DNA of 64,000 nt from Leptopterna dolabrata (lineage: Eukaryota > Arthropoda > Insecta > Hemiptera > Miridae), in NCBI GenBank assembly GCA_954871275.1, contig OX940975.1, positions 1,674,001-1,738,000 of the forward strand. The letters run 5' to 3'. Positions within the stretch are counted from its first letter, which is position 1, and every line of letters begins with the position of its first letter. Made by a program: the position numbers and the translations under genes. Positions 46,366-57,896 of the stretch are shown here, one piece after another. The notes beneath the pieces are model-generated. The model saw nothing but the letters and a program-made list of their open reading frames with translations. It had not been told where the DNA came from and searched no databases.

Positions 46366-48969
46366 CTACTTTTTTCTTTTTTTTTCTTTTTTCCTGTTTT
46401 CAGTAAACGGACGTTTCCTAATGCACTTTTTCTCCACTCCACGTGTATTTATAGATTTTATCCTTACAAATGTCCTAGTTCGGACGTAACATAAAATTAC
46501 GAAGTCATCAATTGTAGGATACTTATTTTTAATAATGTCTACGAGTTTTGTGAATACTTGTGGAGTCTTGTTAACAAACACGCCATGAAATAAATTAAAT
46601 TGTTCTTCCATGCTTATGATGGTATCGAAGAACTCTTTCGTTGGTTTTATTAAACACCCTCTAGAGATGGTTTGCAGCCAATTTTTGTCCGTTGAAAAAG
46701 GAACGGTTTTTGTAAGGCTTCCATAAAGGCCAGCTTTTTCTGGGTACTTTTTTTTTACACGATAGGCAATATAACCCGCGATCATTTCCAGAAGTTTCTT
46801 CTTTTCACCACATATTTCTGGCGTCGTTTCTCTTCAATGGCAGAACTCGATTGAAGACGATCGAGGGCGGTCATGAACTCATCTTCAACTTCAGATGTTT
46901 TTCCTTCGTGGATCATAATGTTAGGTTCTTCATTCTGCCGTTCTTCGGAACCAGTAGAAAAGCTCTGAGGGGTTGTAAGTGTAGTTTCAGAAAACATGTC
47001 TGCAGTAAGAGTTTGGAGATCTTTTCCGAATTCACAGTTTTCACAGTTGATGACTTGATTCGCGTTTCGGCTCAAAATCAGTGATTTGATTCGTTGAGTT
47101 ACTGTGGTTGGTAGTGGATGGTCATAAAACCTTCCGAGCCCTCGAACACTGGAGAAGTAGCTTTCCAGGATGTCTTGGTTACATCTGGATGTCATGATGT
47201 ATGAGTATCCTTCACCTTTCAAATCTTCGAATAACCCACGCGTGTTGTTTATTGACATTAAAAACCCTTTTTGAAATGGGAGAAGGGATGCCCGTTGCTG
47301 GTTTTTTCTCAGCACTCTCATTGTGAGGATTAAGTGATGAAATTTATCCAAGGCCTCATTTTGCTCATCAATAGAGTTTCCATACGCACTCTTCAGGTTG
47401 TTAGTTGGAAATATTGGAGCTCGCGAATTTAGGACGTCAAAGCCATTGTTCACCACTTTCACAAATTCTCCTACGTGAGCGAATTCCGGGAAATTGTGAC
47501 AAATTGCATGTCCAACCGTCATTGAAAATACTTCAGCTGCTTTCCTCACATTTTGTCTTTCGGTTCCGGCGATAAGAATGTGATTTGTAGATAGCTTGTA
47601 TGCATATTTCAAGTCACTGCGTCCACTTTCCATGCCAATCAATTTTTCAAGAGGTTCTTTTGTGACTGTTTTTCCAGAGACTAGTAAGAACCCATCATCT
47701 AGAAGGTGATTTCTTAGTAGCTTTAAAGCATGCGGTACATCACAGAAAACCCACACATTTTTGTCACTTCTTGCTGGATTTTCAATCGATGGATTATCCC
47801 ATGAAACATGCAAATCATTGAGAAGTTTTCTGTTTGACGGTCCCATGTCACATACAAATGCTCTTACTTTGAACCCTGTTCTTTCAACTGCAGTAATAGT
47901 TTGAAATAGAAGTTTTTTTGTGACTGGGGTATCAAAATTGTAATAAAGTGGTTGCATCCACTTACCGATTAAACTCCTTATCATCATGACTTGGATATTA
48001 TTATGAGGGCCTCTGATAACTGCTGGGTCGAAACATATGTTGCTGTTCAATTTCATCTCATCAAAACTGAGAATGACGTCTTTTTCAAAATCGGTGGAAA
48101 TAGAAGCTTGAGCCTGCAGAACGCTAAAACTGATTCCAATAAAACCAGGACAAACAGAAATTGTACGGAGGCGCCTTTTAATTGTTACCTCACTAGGAAG
48201 AGGGTATTTAAAAACGTCTCTCACGAACATGAACGCTTTGAAAGATATACTTCGAAGAGTAACAGCCTTGGCTATATCGTCAGATGACTAGCTAGTGCAT
48301 CTTCCTCTTGTTAAGACTTGCTGCTGATTTGTGGAGAGTTTTTCTTCAAACACACGAGCATACTTTTTTAACTCAGAAAATTTCTTCTTTTGCTGCGTTC
48401 AGCTGGTCTTGGAGTTCTTGAATTTGTTGCTTCAACTTGAAATTTTCGGCTGTTAGATAAAGTACCTCCGAAGGTTGTTCATGCAACGGAGAGCTAACAT
48501 TATAACCCTCTGTTATTTTCTCCCTTAAGTTTTTAATTCCATCCTGAAGTTTGTGTTGACTCGTTTCAAAAACATCTTCTGGTGAGCATAAAAGGTTTTG
48601 TATTTCTATAAGGGATTGCCTTCTTTCTGCGCGCACTTTACGACTATTAAAAGTAGGTTTTGATTTACATGTTTCAACGCTACTTTTCGGTAAACGTAAA
48701 TGAGGAACTGACTCTGACTTCAGTACACGTTTTACAGGGAGGTTTAACAACTCAGCTTTTAAATCTCGTTGGTAGTCAGACTCGTCAAAATGTACTGAAC
48801 ACACGCGAGAAGTTTCAGCAGAAAACGAATCGCTTCGTTTACAAGCCGTTACCCATTTCTTTCTTGTATCCTCATTCCTAGGAAATCGGTGAAAACGAAT
48901 TCCTGAATCCTGACTATTTCTGTTGTGGTTCGAACAATCAAATACAGCACAACACACCATGGTGACCAA
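46366..48969 (-). pseudogene. P-element/THAP9-like transposase, broken
   Basis: The transposase of the surrounding P-type element. ATG 48969 (or the next Met) starts a THAP zinc-finger domain, residues about 5-90: CCAVFDCSNHN, FHRFP, a conserved W, CSVHF and the terminal VPHLRLP. A coiled coil follows (ENFKLKQQIQELQDQL). The RNase H-like core shows LSFDEMKL (about 48060), VCDMGPSN (about 47830), the GTP-insertion-type segment with VPHALKLLRNHLLD, and the glutamate in CNQDILESYFSSVRG (about 47175). The C-terminal GYIAYRVKKKYP segment is also present. Breaks: a frameshift near 48385, an in-frame TAG at 48288-48290, and a frameshift near 46800. About 870 codons in all, typical of the family. All catalytic residues survive. 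Confidence 0.9.
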
Positions 48970-49000
48970 ATGTACAAAATATATTATAATAGTACGCTAA

Positions 49001-49468
49001 AGGTGCGGCGACACTGCCACCGGACTTGACTTGACTTGACCTCACTTGCGTTCCTGTCTGAACCCATCCTTTGTATTTCAAAGGGGAGCGGCGAGACTGC
49101 GACCTGACCTGACTTGACTTGACCGGAGCCACCCACCGGACTCCGTTCTGATCCGGTCATAGGGTGTGAAATTCACCGTACTGTGCTCGTTCGGAAACAT
49201 AATAGTGACATCCACGACTCATTCAAAGAAAGAAAACTTGTCACTAGTTCTATTTCTTCATCAGAATCGGATTCTGATTCTAAATCACAAAGAATGGCAT
49301 AAATTTCGGAGGGCATACTCTTGTGACGTCTAAAAACAAACTGGACTGGTTGGAGTCCGGTGACTCCGGTCAAGTCAAGTCCGGTGGCGGTGTCGCACCT
49401 CCCTCCGGTCGCCAGTCCGGTGGCTCCGGTCAAGTCAAGTCAAGTCCGGTGGCAGTGTCGCCGCACCT
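49001..49468 (-). mobile_element. Harbinger-like MITE inside the P element
   Basis: Terminal repeats AGGTGCGGCGACACTGCC and its complement, each continuing into CGGACTTGACTTGACTTG subrepeats (about 40 bp in total). TAA on both sides (48998-49000, 49469-49471) fits the 3-bp TWA duplication of PIF/Harbinger. It keeps a piece of coding sequence (next feature). Confidence 0.75.
49173..49316 (-). pseudogene. Residual N-terminal coding piece in the MITE
   Basis: ATG 49316 reads MPSEIYAILCDLESESDSDE then EEIELVTSFLSLNE, an acidic helical start of the kind seen at the N-terminus of Harbinger transposases. It runs into the terminal repeat and stops. This suggests the MITE is an internal-deletion derivative of a coding element. 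No catalytic part remains. The family assignment rests mainly on the ends and target duplication. Confidence 0.45.
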
Positions 49469-49637
49469 TAACTGTAAAGACCCTCTGAGGACACTGTAAT
49501 GACCACTGACAGCGCTGAACTAAACTGCCTAGGTGCATGGGCGGAGGAAGCAACTGCAAGTGGGCTCCGCTTGACGTCACGGGGCCTGGGGTTTCCCCAA
49601 TCCGCTCGGTCGTGACCGAGGTTGTCTAGTATCCGTG

Positions 49638-50072
49638 TAGGTAGGTAACAAAAGAAATCCACAAATAATGCCTATCCCTATGAACGCTGGAGCTGTGCGG
49701 GTCACATCGCAATGGATGAGTCGTAGCGAACATAGCGTCCTGTTGGGGCCATACTATGAGCGGGGAATCGAGGAGTGGCAAGGCGACGGGCAAGAAGCTA
49801 GAATAGCTTAGAATTTATAGTAAGTAAGCTTCTAGGCGACGCGTCGCTACTGGAGTCAAGGTGGGCGACCCCTGTACACTCGTGCACTGGCCTTTCCTCG
49901 ACGGGACGGGACTGTAACAACTTTAGGCATAATGAACAGCTCCCAATTCCGTCCCATGCAATCCTCACCGAACAAAGCCCCGTATTCCATGGAATACGGG
50001 GCCTTGTTCGATGGTAGCCTACCTGCCCTCGCTTTGTTCGCTTCCGCCACAGAACGCATGAAGGGCCCCTAT
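49638..50072. other. Spacer with a perfect hairpin, no gene
   Basis: Between the P element and the palindromic element. CGAACAA.GCCCCGTATTCC meets its complement around CCATGG at 49987-49992, arms about 20 bp. The minus frame at 49856-50059 crosses it and has no domain. Confidence 0.45.
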
Positions 50073-50219
50073 TAGTTAGAGAGCCAGTGGCCTCCTAATT
50101 TAACCGGAAGATGTATAGCTGTAATCCCCCTAAATCGAAGGGGCTTGATGCCCTGAAACGAGATCCGCGAGTCAGCCACTCCCTACCCGGGGCATTATTA
50201 TAGAAATTTTGAATTCAAT

Positions 50220-51440
50220 TTTCAAAATTTTGGCTCCTAATTTAACCGAAAGATAAATGGTTGAAATTTGTTTCAAAATGTAGGTTTCTGATCACTGGTT
50301 TAGGATTCAGGGCGACTGACGACCGATCCTGGGCCAATTTACTAACTGACGCGTTCAAATTTGGTTAAAATGTGCATCTAATTTAACCGAGAGATAAATG
50401 GCTGGGGTTTTTTTTTAAACGACCAGCATGCAGCCCTAAATAACATTGTGCAACGACTGACGGCGCCAGCTGGGCAGATTTCATAACTGACGACAATTTA
50501 AATTTCGGTTGAACGAAACTTAACCGAGAGATAAATGGTTGAAATTTGTTTCAAAATGTAGGTTTCTGATCACTGGTTTAGGATTCAGGGCGACTGACGA
50601 CCGATCCTGGGCCAATTTACTAACTGACGCGTTCAAATTTGGTTAAAATGTGCATCTAATTTAACCGAGAGATAAATGGCTGGGGTTTTTTTTAAAACGA
50701 CCAGCATGCAGCCCTAAATAACATTGTGCAACGACTGACGGCGCCAGCTGGGCAGATTTCATAACTGACGACAATTTAAATTTCGGTTGAACGAAACTTA
50801 ACCGAGAGATAAATGGTTGAATTTTGTTTCAAAATGTAGGTTTTCTGTTAGTGACCCAGGATTGAGGGCGACTGACGGCCGATCCCGGGCCAATTTAGTA
50901 ACTGACGCGTTCAAATTTGGTTAAATTGTGCATCTAATTTAACCGAGAGATAAATGGCTGGGGTTTTTTCAAAACGACCAGCATGCAGCCCTAAATAACA
51001 TTGCGCAACGACTGACGGCGACAGCTGGGCAGATTTCATAACTGACGACAATTTAAATTTCAGTTGAACGAAACTTAACCGAGAGATAAATGGTTGAATT
51101 TTGTTTCAAAATGTAGGTTTTCTGTTAGTGACCCAGGATTGAGGGCGACTGACGGCCGATCCCGGGCCAATTTAGTAACTGACGCGTTCAAATTTGGTTA
51201 AATTGTGCATCTAATTTAACCGAGAGATAAATGGCTGGGGTTTTTTTCAAAACGACCAGCATGCAACCCTAAACCGCAATACAACAACGACTGACGGCGG
51301 TAGTTGGGCAGATTTCATAACTGACCACAATTTAAATGTCGGTTGATCGAAACTTAGCCGAGAAGTAAATGGTTGCATTTTGTTCCAAAATGTAGGTTTT
51401 CTGTTACTGGTCCAGGATTCAGGGCGACTGACGACCGATC
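50220..51440. repeat. About 280-bp tandem units in the left arm
   Basis: AACCGAGAGATAAATGGCTG recurs near 50390, 50660, 50940 and 51220, alternating with AACCGAGAGATAAATGGTTG. Each unit has two related halves containing GACTGACG. The mirror array is at about 53060-53990 with one unit fewer. Confidence 0.85.
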
Positions 51441-51470
51441 CACCCATGATTATCTGCCTTGCTTGTAGGT

Positions 51471-52421
51471 TCAAACTGGCAATGCCCTAGAATCAATGCT
51501 CCACAACCCTCCCAGAAGAGCTCTTTTGATTTTTTCGTTCAGTTCAGCCTGGTCGGGGGGAATGGTGCTAGGACTGAAGGACTTGTCAAATTTGAGTTCC
51601 GGTTCATTTGAGTTTTTAGGCAAAATAGCTCTGCAAAATAGCTCATGTCGGGCTTCATTGACCTTTTTTGTCCCCCCGCACTCCATACATTCTGCATACG
51701 AATTCATGCAGAATTTCATATATGTCTTTCTCAATGATACTGTCTGCAAGATTTTCGAATACACGAATGAAACGAGGATCACTCGCAAGGAAAGAGAGTA
51801 TTTTCCCTTTCTGAAAAATGCTGGAATATGGCCGCAACCAGTGAATGTATGAAATGCTGTCAATGCCCGAGATAATTCATTACCTTGAGTATTTTACAGA
51901 GAATAGACGTTTGTGAGAATTTTCGAGCCTGAAGTGGCAGTTCCTATTTGGACCAGTGCGTTGCTAACATTCGACATCAGAACAACGGACTAGTATATTC
52001 TCATGGTCTTGGATGTGAGCAAGGTTGAAAATAATGCGCTCATCAGCCTCTTCGTAGTCGCATTTGTGTTAAAATACACGGGTATCAGGCAAAAATGGTG
52101 GGTACCATTTCTTCCCTTAAAATATTCAATAAAAAACTTAACGTAGGACTCCTTGAAATACGGATTTGATGATAGTGCTTTACCAGAATCAGCCGGTCTT
52201 TGTTGTTCAGGGTCCAATATTTGACACGCAACTGGAGCATTACTTCGCCGGTTTTCGCCTCTCTTACCGAAAAATGAAATGAACTTCCCATAAAGGCTGA
52301 ACAAACAGCACTGCAAACAGCATCTGTCTTGCCGATATGTTTTTGACAGATACTTGAATCCTTCACTGAAGGCTGCAAAGAAGCGAAAAATGTTACTCGT
52401 TTCAGAAAAATAACAGCTCAA
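51471..52421 (-). pseudogene. Decayed nuclease-like (PIN/FEN-type) transposon-associated protein
   Basis: Reads from the centre into the left arm. Segments in order: FIEYFKGRNG region (52.1-52.2 kb), YEEADERIIFNL then VRCSDVE (about 52030), then FHTFTGCGHIPAFFRKGK (about 51840), then NEARHELF and ELNEKIKRALLGGLW (51480-51640). These match the order EEAD..RSPDTDV..HALTGCDT..FxGKGK that I recall from a repeated animal protein family with a PIN/XPG-like nuclease fold. That assignment is from memory. Several frameshifts and a TAG after the VRCSDVE motif break it, and the conserved D after GC is H here in reading GCGH. No function remains. Confidence 0.55.
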
Positions 52422-52440
52422 TATTCAGGAAAGAAGAGAC

Positions 52441-53040
52441 AACTCAAATGCGACTACGAAGAGGCTGATGAGCGCATTATTTTCAACCTTGCTCACATCC
52501 AAGACCATGAGAATATACTAGTCCGTTGTTCTGATGTCGAATGTTAGCAACGCACTGGTCCAAATAGGAACTGCCACTTCAGGCTCGAAAATTCTCACAA
52601 ACGTCTATTCTCTGTAAAATACTCAAGGTAATGAATTATCTCGGGCATTGACAGCATTTCATACATTCACTGGTTGCGGCCATATTCCAGCATTTTTCAG
52701 AAAGGGAAAATACTCTCTTTCCTTGCGAGTGATCCTCGTTTCATTCGTGTATTCGAAAATCTTGCAGACAGTATCATTGAGAAAGACATATATGAAATTC
52801 TGCATGAATTCGTATGCAGAATGTATGGAGTGCGGGGGGACAAAAAAGGTCAATGAAGCCCGACATGAGCTATTTTGCAGAGCTATTTTGCCTAAAAACT
52901 CAAATGAACCGGAACTCAAATTTGACAAGTCCTTCAGTCCTAGCACCATTCCCCCCGACCAGGCTGAACTGAACGAAAAAATCAAAAGAGCTCTTCTGGG
53001 AGGGTTGTGGAGCATTGATTCTCGGGCATTGCCAGTTTGA
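52441..53040 (+). pseudogene. Inverted duplicate of the nuclease-like C-terminal part
   Basis: Mirror of 51471-52070. YEEADERIIFNLAHIQDHEN begins at about 52456 and the frame 52648-53040 ends like its partner. It lacks the upstream part found in the centre, so it arose by inverted duplication of the 3' portion together with the arm. Confidence 0.6.
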
Positions 53041-54159
53041 ACCTACAAGCAAGGCAGATAATCATGGGTGGATCGGTCGTCAGTCGCCCTGAATCCTGGA
53101 CCAGTAACAGAAAACCTACATTTTGGAACAAAATGCAACCATTTACTTCTCGGCTAAGTTTCGATCAACCGACATTTAAATTGTGGTCAGTTATGAAATC
53201 TGCCCAACTACCGCCGTCAGTCGTTGTTGTATTGCGGTTTAGGGTTGCATGCTGGTCGTTTTGAAAAAAAACCCAGCCATTTATCTCTCGGTTAAATTAG
53301 ATGCACAATTTAACCAAATTTGAACGCGTCAGTTACTAAATTGGCCCGGGATCGGCCGTCAGTCGCCCTCAATCCTGGGTCACTAACAGAAAACCTACAT
53401 TTTGAAACAAAATTCAACCATTTATCTCTCGGTTAAGTTTCGGTCAACTGAAATTTAAATTGTCGTCAGTTATGAAATCTGCCCAGCTGGCGCCGTCAGT
53501 CGTTGCGCAATGTTATTTAGGGCTGCATGCTGGTCGTTTTGAAAAAACCCCAGCCATTTATCTCTCGGTTAAATTAGATGCACAATTTAACCAAATTTGA
53601 ACGCGTCAGTTAATAAATTGGCCCGGGATCGGCCGTCAGTCGCCCTCAATCCTGGGTCACTAACAGAAAACCTACATTTTGAAACAAAATTCAACCATTT
53701 ATCTCTCGGTTAAGTTTCGGTCAACCGAAATTTAAATTGTCGTCAGTTATGAAATCTGCCCAGCTGGCGCCGTCAGTCGTTGCACAATGTTATTTAGGGC
53801 TGCATGCTGGTCGTTAAAAAAAAACCCCAGCCATTTATCTCTCGGTTAAATTAGATGCACATTTTAACCAAATTTGAACGCGTCAGTTAGTAAATTGGCC
53901 CAGGATCGGTCGTCAGTCGCCCTGAATCCTAAACCAGTGATCAGAAACCTACATCTTGAAACAAATTTCAACCATTTATCTTTCGGTTAAATTAGGAGCC
54001 AAAATTTTGAAAATTGAATTCAAAATTTCTATAATAATGCCCCGGGTAGGGAGTGGCTGACTCGCGGATCTCGTTTCAGGGCATCAAGCCCCTTCGATTT
54101 AGGGGGATTACAGCTATACATCTTCCGGTTAAATTAGGAGGCCACTGGCTCTCTAACTA

Positions 54160-54941
54160 TATGTATTCTTTGGCTCCCAGCCTCCAGCCACGGAGCCAAA
54201 AGAGCCGCACCAAGTATCTGGCGATGGGCTGGCAGATATTTTACCCCGTAGTTATTACTGCGTGTGCATTTTTACCGGGCGTAGACGCGTAGCTACCGGC
54301 TATTATGACGAACGGTTTTCAGGTCTCTTCCTGACTGTTTATTCACTCAATTAATCTTCATCATTCTTCACTCTATTAGTTAGGGATAGAGGATTTTCCA
54401 CGCCACCTTATGGAATAGACAAGAAATATGTATTTATCTGTATCTTCTTCAAATGGAGGATGGAGTCTTGTGAATCAGAATTGCCATTTCATTGTCTAAA
54501 CCATGGAGGTACCCACTAGGTCTCGTTACCTCACCACCGAAGGTTTACCGCCTTGCTACGCTGAGATTATCATATCACCCAGATTTTTCTACCACCATCT
54601 GTACGGTGTCGTATCCCTACTGCTTGGATGGAACTTTAATGTAATTGGTCACAATAATGTCGCTGAAATATCTGTTTAACTCCTTCGTAGAAAATAAATA
54701 CCTATTTAAATCTAGACTGAATATAATAGTGTAAAATGTAGTCAACAAATTTAATTAGGTGCTGAAAGGAAAAAGTGTTTTAATGCAAATACGCGAGTGT
54801 ATGGGAATGTAAACGGATTAGTTAGTGTAATAATAGACTTGATTACATGGCAGGTACGTAGGCGTGGTTAGCTGTAATAAAAAGAGGACGAGGGTAGCAA
54901 TTGTGGATAGTTTTGGAATACGGGACATTGGGTGGAAGGTG
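54160..54941. other. No gene seen
   Basis: AT-rich sequence between two elements. No repeat shared with the rest of the window was recognised and no convincing open frame is present. Confidence 0.4.
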
Positions 54942-54944
54942 TAA

Positions 54945-55658
54945 GGTGCGTTTACACCGGAGTTGGCAACCTAAAAATTGCCAACTTTGATTGCAGACGC
55001 TAGTTGCCGATGGAAGTTTGCAACTTGTACCTGCAACCCAGTACAGATTGCGTTGTACAGATGTCTGCAACGTGCAACCAAAAAAGCAGACAGTATGTAG
55101 AATGTCGAGTGCTGAAGAGGTTGTTCTTGCTGCGGCAGCAGACTTCAGATTTGTTAACTTTTATTTCCTGGGAAATTTCATTCCAAGCATAATTGTTCAA
55201 ATTTTTGTTTTTAAAATCCGAAAGGGCTTGGTTCCACAAGACAGGCTTCTCTCTAAACAACTCTATCAAAGTAATGACCTGATCATTTGTCCACTCCATT
55301 TCACTCAGATTTTCCATTGCACTAGCACAAACAACAATCATACACAACAACTCACTAGACTAGATAACTGGAACTGAGGAACTGACGCAGCGCGACCACG
55401 TGGAGCCGATAGGCGGGAGGGGTAGCGGGGTTGGTTGCAGACTCAAGTCGCAGCTCAAGTTGGCGCCGCAACTCGCATTGCCGACCGGGGTTGGCAACCG
55501 CCTTTGATCTTTACCGACTCCTTCGGTTGCCAACTCGCAAAATCGGTCTGCAACTACCGGTCGGCAATGCGAGTTGCAGTTGTTTTAATGCGTGCGACTC
55601 AAAATTGCCGATAAAGGTCGGCAATCATTGGTTGCCAACTCCGGTGTAAACGCGGCTT
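54945..55658 (-). mobile_element. Harbinger-like derivative with MADF exon
   Basis: Ends GGTGCGTTTACACCGGAGTT and (read inward) AAGCCGCGTTTACACCGGAG, then GGCAAC, on both sides. TAA flanks (54942-54944 and 55659-55661) fit a TWA duplication. Internal GTTGGCAAC/GTTGCCAAC repeats fill both subterminal parts. Length 0.71 kb. Confidence 0.75.
55000..55317 (-). pseudogene. MADF (Myb/SANT-like) domain remnant
   Basis: From ATG 55317 it reads MENLSEMEWTNDQVITLIEL then FREKPVLWNQ, FKNKNLNNYAWNEIS and QEIKVNKSE. This is the first two helices of an MADF domain (usual pattern L-I-x-L-[YF]-x-x-x-P-x-L-W..Y-x-x-x-x-x-x-x-x-W-x-x-I). PIF/Harbinger transposons carry such a Myb-like DNA-binding protein beside the transposase. 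After about residue 60 the frame enters the subterminal repeats (CGRYKLQ type), so the rest of the domain is deleted. It is not functional as it stands. Confidence 0.7.
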
Positions 55659-55661
55659 TAA

Positions 55662-56051
55662 GCCTACTGTTGTTAGCAACAAATGAAATGAGGTGATGAT
55701 GAAGGTGAGGAAAATCATGCGAGGTGATAGGATCAGGAAAGCGAATAAGGAAGTCCTATTCGGTTTACATCACCGTAATACCTTCACCAAATCAATATAA
55801 TACTTAATTAACCCAGAAACGAGAAATAATATGCATAAAATACAGTAGGTAAGCAGTAGGTATATCAGCAACTCAACAACAGCAACATAGATGTAGATAA
55901 TCCAATTCGTAAATAATAAATATAATAGTAGATCAGAAAATTCTAAAAAAAGTAACTGAATTTAATAGGTACGAGATGACCAGGAGTACGCAAGTATCAA
56001 AATGCTAATTCAAGCAACAGAAACCAATATATTATATCAACTACATTATAT
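55662..56051. other. No gene seen
   Basis: AT-rich, non-repetitive within this window. Open frames are short. Confidence 0.4.
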
Positions 56052-57883
56052 AGAAAACGCTGCAAAGTCCTTGTCACATGGGGTTTATTATTCTACAGAA
56101 ATGTTGGCTGTACATTTATTGTTTGCTTCATGTGAAATAATTGAAATAACTATTTCTGATGGTTTCCACCAATTTTGGCCCCCAAAACACAAATTAGGTA
56201 GGTACGATCTTTTTTTTTTTCAAATTAACTTTGATCATTGGTAGTGCCATTTAATCGTCTTGATCCACGTGTTGACACTTTTTCTAGTGTTATTCTACAA
56301 ACTGATGGTGATTTCAGACGATTTCGCAGGTTTTTGACTCATACAAAATCAATTTTGGGAGCTGAACATCTGGTACAACCTCAATTTTCCACTCCTTGGC
56401 CAAAATCGACCTCATATTCGATCTTCTCGTCCCCAAAAACATGGAAAACGATACCTCAAAAGCTCATGTTACCAACATGTTGCTAAAACGCAAAAAGTAC
56501 CTATTTTTACACACATTTTCACTCACAACACCCCTGGGAATATTCCGATCGGGCTGAAAAGTTTCGGGACACAACTAGGGCCCAAATGGAGCATGTGTGC
56601 GAAAGAACGACTTTTTTAGACCGAAAATGAAGCCTGTACACGTGATACGGCGGACGGCGTACGGCGGACGGACATTGCATTTTGGTTTATTATTTTCAAT
56701 AATGAACCATTGGAATCGAGCATGAAAAAAAAAATTCTTACCCCCCCTCAAAATTTGATGGTTTACGTTTCAAGGTATGTAGAATCCAAAACTGCAATAA
56801 AAATATTTCTGTCTGTCCGCCGTACGCCGTACGCCGTACGGGCCACTTTTCTTAGTTACCATGAAAGAAAATTGATGAAATTCGGGTTATAGGTTCCGTT
56901 CGGCGTCTAGTTGGTCCTCGAAGCTCGACGTTACTGTGAGTCATCTCTAAGGGGTTCAAAATAGGGGTTGAAATTTTCAAAACGCCTATACCATTTTTTT
57001 ACGTAAATATTTTTACGGTTTTAAATAGTTCTTGAACTTGCGAGTTTTTTAAGACCATCCGGAGCATCGTACGTCCAGCCGTTCGTTCGCAGTAAGGCCC
57101 CGAAGTTTGCACCGACAGGCATTTTCGACTCCAGTGTGAATGAAATTGTATACAATTCAAACCAAATCTCGTAACTAGAGACGCGCCCACAATAGGAATT
57201 TGTGAATGCGGCCAATCATTGGTAGGGATCACCTGATTATATGTATTGGCGGAGTATGAAGTCGAGTTGGTTGTTCTGTGATATTATTTAATTTGAAAAA
57301 TGATGGCTCTATTGGAGTTTGTTGGTAGGTAGTGAAACTTGAACAAACGTTGAAGTATTATTGATGGCTACGGTAAATCATTACTCAACGGTAAATTATT
57401 ACACAACGGTTCATTATACCATCTACGTAGAAGGGGCTGGAGTTTGTTGGTAGGTACTTTTGCAACTTTTTTCACTCCTCATCAACAATTTCTTTTCAGA
57501 ACTTCATTATGTGTGTTTCTGTTTGTTAGGTACTGTTTGTCATCGGCAGAATTATTTTAGCAACATTTAACTCGTGATTTAGGTAGGTACCTAGTAACGA
57601 GTACGGGGTTAGGTACTAACCTACGGAGGGTCTGCGATCTACATAATATGTATAGAGTAGTACATAAATATCATATTATATAGACGGGTTATCTATACAT
57701 AGAGCTGTGATCTGTAACAGAAGGGTATTCTATACAAAATAATAAACCGTTGTGCAGGGATTTGCAGCGTTTTTTGAATCTACGCACCTTGAAATGGAAA
57801 AGAAAAAAATTTGAGGGGGGGTTATAAAAATTTTTTGCTGAGCGATTACATAGGTGTATTATTCAGAGAATAATAAACCAAAA
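56052..57883 (+). mobile_element. Family A copy, empty-site relative of the giant insertion, split by family B
   Basis: 56052-56683 and 57768-57883 together form one complete A copy. The site GCTCATGTTACCAACATG at 56460 corresponds to the point where the giant element sits in the 22018/40336 copy. This copy differs from that one at only a few bases. The B element is inserted in its T-run at GCATTTTTTG. Confidence 0.85.
56684..57767 (-). mobile_element. Family B copy nested in family A
   Basis: Starts GGTTTATTATTTTCAATAATG after TTTT and ends GGGATTTGCAGCG before TTTTTT. The uninterrupted A sequence (e.g. 40225) has six T here, so TTTT is the likely target duplication. It contains three CGTACGC-type minisatellite units near 56820. 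Confidence 0.85.
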
Positions 57884-57896
57884 CGGAAAAAAGTAT

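Larger units (their letters stand above)
45888..49637 (-). mobile_element. P-superfamily transposon with 8-bp target duplication
   Basis: Ends CACGGATACTAGACAA (45888-45903) and TTGTCTAGTATCCGTG (49622-49637) are perfect complements. TAGGTAGG immediately flanks both sides (45880-45887 and 49638-49645), the 8-bp duplication expected of P elements. An additional imperfect subterminal repeat pairs the region of 45938-45966 with that of 49556-49582 (GGGCTCC..GACGTCA type). The element is 3.75 kb including a 0.47-kb MITE insertion. Confidence 0.9.
50073..54159. mobile_element. 4.1-kb palindromic (fold-back-like) element
   Basis: The left arm 50073-52070 (2.0 kb) and right arm 52441-54159 (1.7 kb) are inverted copies around a 370-bp centre. 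The outer ends are TAGTTAGAGAGCCAGTGGCC and complement. The arms differ mainly by one tandem unit of about 280 bp. Arms built of tandem subrepeats are typical of fold-back elements. No clear target duplication (TAT on both sides is possible). The inner part of each arm encodes the end of a nuclease-like protein. Confidence 0.85.
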
